From Peptoniphilus pacaensis (lineage in GTDB: Bacteria > Bacillota > Clostridia > Tissierellales > Peptoniphilaceae), in contig NZ_FLQT01000003.1 of NCBI RefSeq assembly GCF_900088125.1, forward strand, positions 929,071 through 993,070: a stretch of 64,000 nucleotides of DNA. Direction: 5' to 3'. Each line of letters starts with the position of its first letter. The first letter of the stretch is position 1. Under the pieces are notes generated by a model. It did no database searches. It saw only the letters and a list, made by a program, of their open reading frames with translations, and was not told where the DNA came from. The position numbers were made by a program, and so were the translations under genes. Positions 57,520 through 64,000 of this stretch are shown here, piece by piece.

Positions 57520-59217
57520 ATGGGCGAGATAAGTTCATGGTCTCAAATTGATTGGCATTTTATTGCCGGCGGTCTGGGCTTGTTTCTTTTCGGCGTCAAA
57601 CTCATGGGCGACAGCCTGACGAAATTTGCCGGGACGAAGATTCGGGACTATATCGAAAAATACACGTCCAATCCCATCATGGCGGTCTTGGTCGGTATCG
57701 TCATGACCGGCCTGATCCAATCCTCTTCGGCGGCTACGGTTATCGCCATATCCCTGGTGCGAAGCGGATTAATGGGCATGAATCAAGCCATCGCCATTAT
57801 ACTCGGCGCCAATATCGGGACCACGGTAACGTCGATTTTAATCGGTTTTCAACTGGATTACCTGGCCTACTTTATTTTGCTTATCGGCGTCTTCTTAATG
57901 CTTATGGCGACGAAGAAAAAAACCACCTACCTGGGCGAAATCGTCGTCGGCTTCGGGCTTTTGTTTATCGGCCTCAACATTATGGGCGATGCATTGAAAG
58001 AGCTGCAGTACATCCCCGGCTTCTCCGACATGGTCGTAAGGCTCAGTCGCCAGCCGATCCTGGCCGCCTTAATCGGCGCCGTGGTCACCGGGGTCATTCA
58101 ATCCTCCTCGGCCATCGTCGGGATCGTCCAAACCCTCTACGCCACCCAGTCCATTACCCTGGTGGCGGCCCTGGGATTGGTCTTCGGTGCCAATATCGGC
58201 ACCACGGTTACGGCGGCATTGGCCTCCGTGGGGGGCAGCCTCGCCGCGCGGCGCACGTCCCTGTTCCACTTTTTGTTTAACATCTCCGTGTCCGTGTTTT
58301 TCCTCATCATTATCGGGCCATACGAACGCTTCGTCCACTACGTGACGGATCTGTTCCACTTTAACGACATGATGACCATCGCCTTCGCCCACTTCACCTT
58401 TAACTTCTTGGGCATGATCATCTTTTTGCCCATCATTCCCCAATGTGTGTCCCTGCTGAGAAAACTCATGCCCGGTCGCGACGACTTGGCCGAGGAAATG
58501 GGCAAGATTCAGCTGGACGAAACCATGATTACCGCTTTCCCCGCCGGGGCGCTGACCCAAGCCAAGGCGGCCATCCTGCAAGTCTCCGACATCGTTATGG
58601 ACGCTTTGGAAGACAGCAAGCAGTACCTGCTGACTAAGGACAAAAAATACTTCCACGAGGTCAATCAGCTGGAAGACATGATCAACTCCCTGGATACGAA
58701 AATCGAATCCTATTTGTTGAAAATTTCCAAGCAGTCCTTGACGGAAGAGCTGGCTGACGAATACTCCGCCGGCCTTCAGGTACAAAAAAACTTTGAGCGC
58801 ATCGGCGACTTGGTGCAAAATCTGGTGGAATATTTCGAAATGATTTACGATTCCGGCGAAAGCTTCCACGACGAAGCCATGAAGGAACTCAATTCCATCT
58901 ATGATTTGCTGATCCTCATGTACGGTCACGGCGTGGAAATTTACAGAGGCGCCGACCACCATCTCTACGAAACCATGAAAGAAGAAGAAAACAGCCTGAA
59001 CTATTTGGAATACGAACTCCGTGCATCCCACTTCAGGCGCATGACCTCTCAACACGAAGAGGCCACCGTTACCACATCCCTTTACGTGGATATCTTGGGT
59101 ACACTGGAACGTATCGGCGACCACATCTTTAACGTCGCCCGACTCACCTTCGATCCCATTAAGACCCACGGGGAAAAATCCCTGGTGGCGGACGAAGTGG
59201 TTCAAGGCGCAGAATAA
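57520..59217 (+). CDS. Na/Pi cotransporter with C-terminal PhoU-like domain
   Basis: A 565-residue protein with two Na_Pi_cotrans repeats, marked by TGLIQSSSAATVIAISLV (about 65) and TGVIQSSSAIVGIVQTL (about 195), each followed by GANIGTTVT. About nine spans are followed by a cytoplasmic helical PhoU-like domain (about 335-555, LEDMINSLDTKIESYLLK and NFERIGDLVQNLVEY). It should move phosphate with Na+, with the PhoU part sensing or regulating. GGAGGAGAT-like AAGGAG precedes the ATG. Monocistronic. Confidence 0.93.
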   Translation: MGEISSWSQIDWHFIAGGLGLFLFGVKLMGDSLTKFAGTKIRDYIEKYTSNPIMAVLVGIVMTGLIQSSSAATVIAISLVRSGLMGMNQAIAIILGANIGTTVTSILIGFQLDYLAYFILLIGVFLMLMATKKKTTYLGEIVVGFGLLFIGLNIMGDALKELQYIPGFSDMVVRLSRQPILAALIGAVVTGVIQSSSAIVGIVQTLYATQSITLVAALGLVFGANIGTTVTAALASVGGSLAARRTSLFHFLFNISVSVFFLIIIGPYERFVHYVTDLFHFNDMMTIAFAHFTFNFLGMIIFLPIIPQCVSLLRKLMPGRDDLAEEMGKIQLDETMITAFPAGALTQAKAAILQVSDIVMDALEDSKQYLLTKDKKYFHEVNQLEDMINSLDTKIESYLLKISKQSLTEELADEYSAGLQVQKNFERIGDLVQNLVEYFEMIYDSGESFHDEAMKELNSIYDLLILMYGHGVEIYRGADHHLYETMKEEENSLNYLEYELRASHFRRMTSQHEEATVTTSLYVDILGTLERIGDHIFNVARLTFDPIKTHGEKSLVADEVVQGAE

Positions 59218-59226
59218 AACATCGAA

Positions 59227-59256
59227 ACGGCACACCGAAAGGCGTGCTGTTTTTTT
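59227..59256 (+). terminator. Terminator of the Na/Pi gene
   Basis: ACGGCACACC-gaaa-GGCGTGCTGT stem (one mismatch, one G-U) and T7 tail. Confidence 0.75.
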
Positions 59257-59327
59257 GCGGAGAATATGGCGAGGGGGAAGCGGATTTGATAAAATGTATT
59301 AAATAAAAATGCAAAAAGGAGGCGCTT

Positions 59328-59780
59328 ATGACACTAGGCAATCGCATAGCGAACTTACGAAAAGACAAGGGCATGTCCTTGGAAAACTTGGCGGAAGCCT
59401 TGGAAGTGTCCGTAGACGATTTGCGGGAATGGGAACAGGACAGGAAGCTGCCGAGCCGCGGCGACCTCTTAAAGCTCTGCGGCTATTTTCACACTACCAT
59501 GGCCTATCTTGTTGGCGGGGAAGCGGAAGGCCCTGTGCATCAAAGGCGATTTTCAAAGAGGGAAATTATTTTCATCCTGGACGTCGCTTTGTTCCTCCTG
59601 TGCTTTCTTCTGGCGCCCGTATTTCAATGGGCGAACTCATCTCTTTTCGGTGAATGTTTTTCGGATCCCATAAATTACTTATGGGAATTTCCCCTAAATA
59701 TTCTCTTTTACCTCGCCTGTGCCATCTTCGCGGTGCAAGTGGGAAAGATCATTTACGATAAGACAAAGGGAAGCAAATAA
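59328..59780 (+). CDS. Membrane-anchored XRE-type HTH protein
   Basis: A 150-residue protein with an N-terminal HTH (residues 5-60: RIANLRKDKGMSLENLAEAL, SVDDLREWEQDRKLPSRGDLLKL) followed by two membrane spans (about 79-97 and 118-138). Such proteins probably regulate transcription from the membrane, but no ligand or target can be read. AAAGGAGG precedes the ATG. It stands alone, and the terminator after it also serves telA on the other strand. Confidence 0.85.
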   Translation: MTLGNRIANLRKDKGMSLENLAEALEVSVDDLREWEQDRKLPSRGDLLKLCGYFHTTMAYLVGGEAEGPVHQRRFSKREIIFILDVALFLLCFLLAPVFQWANSSLFGECFSDPINYLWEFPLNILFYLACAIFAVQVGKIIYDKTKGSK

Positions 59781-59812
59781 TTCCGCCTCTTACAAATAAA
59801 TTTGCCCAATAA

Positions 59813-59836
59813 AAAAGGCCCCGCAAGGGGTCTTTT
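59813..59836. terminator. Bidirectional terminator between HTH gene and telA
   Basis: AAAAGGCCCC-gcaa-GGGGTCTTTT stem flanked by an A run on the left and T-rich bases on the right, so it can end both converging transcripts. Confidence 0.75.
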
Positions 59837-60946
59837 CTATTGATTGTTTTGAGGTAAGAGGCGGTGCTTGAGGTCCGCTTCCAAGGCTTCCAACTCCCGC
59901 TGTGCCTTTTCTCTGTTTTCGTGGCCTTCCAGTTGAATCTTGCGCACCTCGTCCAGTGCGGCGATAAGCTGTTCGTTGGTGTAGCGAATGGTGTCCACAT
60001 CCACGATGCCCCGCTCGCTTTCTCGCGCTACATTCACCGTGCTTTGGCGCAGGGTTTCGGCGTTTTTCTTCAGGAGCTGATTGGTGAGATCCGCCACCTT
60101 CTTTTGGGCTTCGGCGGCTTGTTCCGAGTGGTGCACGCCGAGGGCGAGGACCATTTGGTTTTTCCAGATGGGAATGGTGTTGACCACGGTGGACTGGATC
60201 TTTTCCGCCATGACCGTGTTGGACGCCTGCACCATGCGAATTTGCGGCGCCATTTGCAAGCTCACCATGCGGGTGAGTTCCAGGTCGTGGAGCTTCTTTT
60301 CGAAGCGATTGGCCATGTTTTGCAGGTCGTTGGCTTTTTGGGCCTCCAGGCTTCCCTCCGTGGCCGAGGCCATGAGGGTGGGGAGCTCGCGACTGCGCAC
60401 ATCTTCCAGCTTTTGATTGCCGGCGAGAATGTACATGGACAGTTCCTTAAAGTACTTTTCGTTTAAGTCGTACATTTGATCCAACATGGAAATGTCTTTC
60501 ATCAAAGTGATCTGATGGTTTTCCAAGACCCGGGCGATGTCGTCCACGTTTTTTTCCGCCTTGTCGTACTTGGCCTTCATGGCGGTGACCTTGTTGGTGG
60601 AGCGTTTCAAAAAGCCCTTCAGGCCCTTTTCGTCCTCGTTTTCGAAAGTCTTCAGCTCCGTCACCACGTCGGAGAGGAGCTTGCCCACTTCGCCGAGATC
60701 CTTCGTGCGCACGGAGTTTAAGGTCTTTTCGGAAAAGTTCGAAATCTTTTTCTGTGCCCCCACGCCGTATTGGAGGATCACCGAGGAGTCGGTGAGATCG
60801 ATGGTCTTGGCAAAGTCGTCCACCTGTTTCTGTTCCGCCGGCGTCAGCTTCACTTGGGCCTCCGCTTCCTTGGGGGTTAAGGCCAATTCCGATTCGATTT
60901 CCGCGTCGGTGGTGCCGTCTAAGGTCAATTTAATTTCATCACTCAT
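59837..60946 (-). CDS. telA: TelA-family (toxic anion resistance) protein
   Basis: A 369-residue helical protein of the TelA/KlaA family: VILQYGVGAQKKISNFSEKTL, GFLKRSTNKVTAMKAKYDKAEKNVDDI, LELTRMVSLQMAPQIRMVQ and NTIPIWKNQMVLAL are characteristic. The family is linked to tellurite resistance and, in Bacillota, to envelope stress; the biochemical role is unclear. It overlaps the end of the XpaC-like gene by 8 nt, a conserved pairing. AAGGAG lies 8 nt before the ATG. Confidence 0.92.
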   Translation of the reverse strand: MSDEIKLTLDGTTDAEIESELALTPKEAEAQVKLTPAEQKQVDDFAKTIDLTDSSVILQYGVGAQKKISNFSEKTLNSVRTKDLGEVGKLLSDVVTELKTFENEDEKGLKGFLKRSTNKVTAMKAKYDKAEKNVDDIARVLENHQITLMKDISMLDQMYDLNEKYFKELSMYILAGNQKLEDVRSRELPTLMASATEGSLEAQKANDLQNMANRFEKKLHDLELTRMVSLQMAPQIRMVQASNTVMAEKIQSTVVNTIPIWKNQMVLALGVHHSEQAAEAQKKVADLTNQLLKKNAETLRQSTVNVARESERGIVDVDTIRYTNEQLIAALDEVRKIQLEGHENREKAQRELEALEADLKHRLLPQNNQ

Positions 60947-62084
60947 GGAATCCGTCTCCTTCCGATTCGTCGATTAGCCCGTCTTGTTTCATCACCGTCT
61001 CCATCACATCCATTTCGGCGTTGAGATCCAAGAGGTCGTCTTTATATAAGGTGTCCAATAATTTTTCGTAGCCGTCGATGACTTTGTCCAGGGAGCGCAG
61101 AATGTCGTCCATGGTCTTTCTGATGGCCTCCGTGATCACCGAGGAAGATTCAAACTGGAGAAAGCGCTCGATGAGCTTAATGGTAGTGGGGGTGTAGTAG
61201 TCCACGAATTTGTTTAAGCTTTCCACCCGGCCGGGATCCGTGTTCACCGCATGGCGAATGGCATCCAAAAGCTTCAGTAGGGCGGAGATCTTATCCTTCA
61301 GCACGTAATCGTGGGCCCGGTCCCGCTGCTCCTTTAAGGTCTTTTCGTAATCGTCCATGGCCGTCGCCCGGTCGTCGTCGGTGGTGGCCTGCGCTTCTTC
61401 AATCTCGGGCACCTCGTTTTGTGTCACGGCTGCGCGGCCCATGTAATTGTCCTTGTAAGCCTTGTAGGCGGCGTGATCCACGAGAAGCAGATCGCCTCCC
61501 TCCACCAGGCGGGCCTGGGGCAGGTAGTCTTTTCGGATCATGTGATTGATCTCGGCCGCCACCGTCTGTTGGGGCTTATTCAGTGCCGTGACGATGTCCT
61601 CCACGGCGAGAACCGATTGGTCTTGAATCTCCCGGCGAATGCGGAAGAAATCCCGTGCCAAAATCATATTGCGCTGGCTGATGATGGTGCCCGCAGCGAA
61701 TACCACAGCCGAGACAAAAAGAAAGAGGAACGCGGCAATGGTGTCGGTGGAGAAGAAACCATAGGCGATGTCGTCGATAAAGACAAAGAGGGCACAAAGA
61801 AAAGAGCTGATGGCCGAAAGGGCGGCTGCATTTCTCAGCCAGAACCAAGTGTTGGGCGCCGTCACCTTCTGCTTCACCCTGGCGGGATCCCGGTTTACGG
61901 GAAGGCGCACGGGTTCTTTCGGCCCGAAGCCCTTTTTCACTCCGCGCATCAAAGCGCCGGCGCCCATTTTCGAGTACTGAATCGCGCTTTCCACGCTTTT
62001 TTCTATGACATCGGCCACGTCCTGAAAGTCGTCGTCTTCCATGGCGCGGTCCACAAATTTTTCAATGGCATTTTTATCTTTCAA
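60939..62084 (-). CDS. XpaC-like (5-bromo-4-chloroindolyl phosphate hydrolysis) family protein
   Basis: A 381-residue protein with two membrane spans (about 80-125: ALSAISSFLCALFVF and AFLFLFVSAVVFAAG) between a short N-terminal region and a long cytoplasmic helical part (QQTVAAEINHMIRKDYLPQARL, then a coiled C-terminus). This matches the XpaC family that typically precedes telA. A TTG at 62084 is taken as start because AGGAG lies 8 nt upstream; an ATG at 62120 would include that site. Function unknown; co-translation with TelA suggests one complex. Confidence 0.82.
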   Translation of the reverse strand: MKDKNAIEKFVDRAMEDDDFQDVADVIEKSVESAIQYSKMGAGALMRGVKKGFGPKEPVRLPVNRDPARVKQKVTAPNTWFWLRNAAALSAISSFLCALFVFIDDIAYGFFSTDTIAAFLFLFVSAVVFAAGTIISQRNMILARDFFRIRREIQDQSVLAVEDIVTALNKPQQTVAAEINHMIRKDYLPQARLVEGGDLLLVDHAAYKAYKDNYMGRAAVTQNEVPEIEEAQATTDDDRATAMDDYEKTLKEQRDRAHDYVLKDKISALLKLLDAIRHAVNTDPGRVESLNKFVDYYTPTTIKLIERFLQFESSSVITEAIRKTMDDILRSLDKVIDGYEKLLDTLYKDDLLDLNAEMDVMETVMKQDGLIDESEGDGFHE

Positions 62085-62221
62085 TCCCCATACTCCTTTC
62101 AGCCTTGTTATCCAAAGCATTCTACTCTTAGTTTAGCATATGGGAAAAAATCGGGGGCGGTTTTTTCGCCTTTTAAAAAATCTTTACCGATACTTAAACA
62201 TTAAATCTTTTTTGAAAAGCC

Positions 62222-62250
62222 TTGCAATTGTTCGTCCCATCTCCCATAAT
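62222..62250 (+). promoter_or_regulatory. Promoter of the DEAD-box helicase leader
   Basis: TTGCAA (62222-62227), 17-bp spacer, CATAAT (62245-62250). Confidence 0.55.
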
Positions 62251-62287
62251 GGAAAGAAGTGAAATAATCAGATAAATAAACGAACTG

Positions 62288-62314
62288 AGTGGTCCGCGGG
62301 ACTGCTTTTTTTTT
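62288..62314 (+). terminator. Leader terminator (attenuator) upstream of the DEAD-box helicase
   Basis: AGTGGTCC-gcg-GGACTGCT stem (two G-U pairs) followed by nine T's, ending 6 nt before the AGGAGG ribosome site. A transcript from the promoter at 62222 would end here after about 55 nt unless it is read through. Confidence 0.7.
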
Positions 62315-62331
62315 GAAACGAGGAGGAACTT

Positions 62332-63972
62332 TTGAAATTTAATGAATTTAATCTGTCGCCCGCCATTTTAAAGGGCATCGAGGCCATGGGCTTTGAGGAA
62401 GCTTCGCCGATTCAGGCTCAGAGCATGGCGCCCCTTTTGGAAGGCAGAGACGTCATCGCCCAAGCCCAGACCGGCACGGGCAAAACCGCCGCCTACGGCA
62501 TTCCCATGTTGGAGCGGGTGGAGAAGAAGGGCCCGCTCCAAGGCCTGGTGCTCTGCCCCACCCGTGAGCTGTGTCTGCAAGTGGCCAACGAGCTGGCGAA
62601 ATTAGGCGCCTATAAAAAAGGCGTGAAGATTCTGCCGGTCTACGGCGGCACCAGCATCGAGCGGCAAATCCGCGCCTTAAAAGGCGGCGTGCAAATCGTC
62701 GTGGGCACCCCGGGCCGGGTTATGGACCACATGCGCAGAAAGACCCTGCGCTTCGACGAACTCTCCATGGCCATCTTGGACGAGGCCGACGAAATGTTCG
62801 ACATGGGCTTTCGCGACGACATGCGCACCATTTTAGACGAGACGCCGGATAACCGCCAAACCTGTTTCTTCTCCGCCACCATGGAAAGAGACATTATGGA
62901 TTTCTCCGCCAAATTCCAACGGGATCCGGAGATCATTCGCATTAAGCACAAGCAGCTCACCGTGGAAAACATCGAGCAGTATTATTTGGAAATGAAGGCC
63001 TCCATGAAGCCGGAAATTTTAAGCCGCCTCGTGGACATCTACGACCCCACTCTGGCCATCGTCTTCTGCAATACGAAGAAGCGGGTGGACGATCTGGTCA
63101 GCGAAATGGCGTCCAGAGGCTATGCCGTGGACGGCCTCCACGGGGATTTGAAGCAGAACCAACGGGACGCCGTCATGAAACGCTTCAGAAATTCTTCCAT
63201 CGACATGCTCGTGGCCACGGACGTGGCGGCCCGGGGCATCGATGTGGGCGACGTGGACATGGTGGTGAACTACGACCTGCCTCAGGACGAGGAGTACTAC
63301 GTTCACCGCATCGGCCGCACGGCGCGGGCGGGGCGCAAGGGCCTGTCCTTCTCCTTTGTCGTGGGCAGGGATATTTACAAGCTGGAAGACATCGTCCGCT
63401 ACACCAAGGCCGATCTCGCCTATATGGAGCTGCCCACCATGGAGCAAATGGACGTGAACAAGCGCGAGAATCTGGAAGGAAAAGTGGCGGAGCTGCTGGA
63501 CGCCGAGGCGGATCTTTCCGAATACAAGCCCATGGTGGAAAGCATGCTCCGCCTGGAGTACGGCGCCGTGGAAATTTCCGCCGCCCTACTAAAGCTTTTA
63601 GACGACAGCAGCCAGTCGAAGAAGCACGACGCTCTGGATGAGGTGGACTACGGAAAGAAATTCCGCGCCAGGGGCCTGAGAAAAGACCGCAAGGGCAAGG
63701 ACAAGAAGGAAAAGGGCGGCAAGAAGCGCTTCTCCAATCACACCAAGCTCTATATGGACAAGGGCAGAAAAGACGGCATCACCCCCAAGGCCGTCCTCGC
63801 CATCTTTAAAAAGGAAACGGATCTGGGCCGAGACATCGTGGGCAATATTTTGATTCGCGATCGCCACACCGTGGTGGAAGTGCCGAAGAAGGCGGCGAAG
63901 AGCGCCATCGAACAATTGGACGGCATGAAGAGCCGGGGCAAGACCTTCCACGTGCGGGTGTACAGAGATTGA
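62332..63972 (+). CDS. DEAD-box RNA helicase with DbpA-type RNA-binding tail
   Basis: A 546-residue helicase. Q motif (SPIQAQ), Walker A AQTGTGKT (45-52), PTRELCLQ, TPGRVMDH, DEAD (150-153), SAT, ARGIDVGDVDMVVNYD and HRIGRTARAG are all in order. A Lys-rich linker (about 440-475) leads to a DbpA-like RNA-binding domain (about 475-546, FSNHTKLYMDKGRKDGITPK... to KTFHVRVYRD). It should unwind structured RNA in ribosome assembly, mRNA decay or cold adaptation. The start is TTG 62332 behind AGGAGGAAC. A terminator in the leader implies attenuation. Confidence 0.94.
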   Translation: MKFNEFNLSPAILKGIEAMGFEEASPIQAQSMAPLLEGRDVIAQAQTGTGKTAAYGIPMLERVEKKGPLQGLVLCPTRELCLQVANELAKLGAYKKGVKILPVYGGTSIERQIRALKGGVQIVVGTPGRVMDHMRRKTLRFDELSMAILDEADEMFDMGFRDDMRTILDETPDNRQTCFFSATMERDIMDFSAKFQRDPEIIRIKHKQLTVENIEQYYLEMKASMKPEILSRLVDIYDPTLAIVFCNTKKRVDDLVSEMASRGYAVDGLHGDLKQNQRDAVMKRFRNSSIDMLVATDVAARGIDVGDVDMVVNYDLPQDEEYYVHRIGRTARAGRKGLSFSFVVGRDIYKLEDIVRYTKADLAYMELPTMEQMDVNKRENLEGKVAELLDAEADLSEYKPMVESMLRLEYGAVEISAALLKLLDDSSQSKKHDALDEVDYGKKFRARGLRKDRKGKDKKEKGGKKRFSNHTKLYMDKGRKDGITPKAVLAIFKKETDLGRDIVGNILIRDRHTVVEVPKKAAKSAIEQLDGMKSRGKTFHVRVYRD

Positions 63973-64000
63973 TCTTTTTAGTCGATGAAAAATATAATAA

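Noticed and set aside
1-64000. tRNA, rRNA or tmRNA genes
   Set aside because: No recognisable cloverleaf or rRNA sequence was seen by eye in the gaps; a covariance search would be needed to exclude one fully.

Overview
The window is 64 kb of chromosome from a Gram-positive anaerobe of the Bacillota. Fimbrial adhesins with C-terminal sorting signals, three sortases, a V-type ATPase operon, a YjjI/YjjW glycyl-radical enzyme pair and amino-acid-centred metabolism best fit a Tissierellia/Peptoniphilaceae-like coccus. This is inference; no rRNA or other taxonomic marker is present. Most genes are GC-rich, but 4.6-6.1 kb and 27.4-29.8 kb are clearly AT-richer and look like accessory DNA.

Layout. 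1-4.0 kb: a chromate-transporter pair split by a PTS IIC-like membrane protein (minus), then proC and a MATE exporter (plus). 4.0-6.2 kb: a hairpin-repeat island and a Schlafen/AlbA_2-type ATPase gene broken by one in-frame stop. 6.3-8.9 kb: a GNAT enzyme, DnaD and the DnaC/DnaI helicase loader (minus). 9.2-27.3 kb: a pilus locus with a 4089-residue tip adhesin, a backbone pilin with a YPKN motif, a minor pilin and three overlapping sortase genes. 27.3-32.1 kb: small modules, namely a 58-aa ORF plus GNAT pair, a possible structured RNA, an orphan membrane protein, an XRE/ImmA/PIN-like trio and a LURP-one-like gene. 32.2-34.0 kb: a second hairpin island interrupted by an apparently intact IS3-family element. 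34.1-37.1 kb: a Crp/Fnr regulator divergent from yjjI-yjjW. 37.2-46.4 kb: a stalk-domain exported protein, brnQ behind a structured leader, an aminotransferase, and amino-acid genes (M20 hydrolase, nitrilase-like amidase and asd on minus; hom on plus; an Lrp regulator). asd and hom fire from one nearly symmetric bidirectional promoter. 46.7-55.8 kb: a nine-gene V-ATPase operon in the order G/H-C-I-K-F-E-A-B-D, followed by a Nudix gene. 55.9-64 kb: an Na+/alanine symporter, an Na/Pi cotransporter-PhoU protein, a membrane HTH protein, telA-xpaC, and a DEAD-box helicase behind a leader terminator.

How it works together. The metabolic genes (BrnQ, AGCS symporter, Asd/Hom, aminotransferase, amidohydrolases, Lrp) fit a cell that imports and ferments amino acids, while the V-ATPase couples ATP to ion gradients that its symporters can use. 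The pilus locus has what is needed for a covalently assembled fibre: tip, shaft, base and assembly sortases. Intergenic hairpins between its genes could set subunit ratios.

The most unusual material is (i) a composite intergenic hairpin family whose two best copies differ mainly by base-pair-preserving changes, (ii) a recurring unclassified module in the giant adhesin, (iii) the GNAT and XRE/ImmA/PIN small modules, (iv) structured leaders before brnQ and the helicase, and (v) the symmetric asd/hom promoter. All functions are read from sequence motifs alone; no database search was run.
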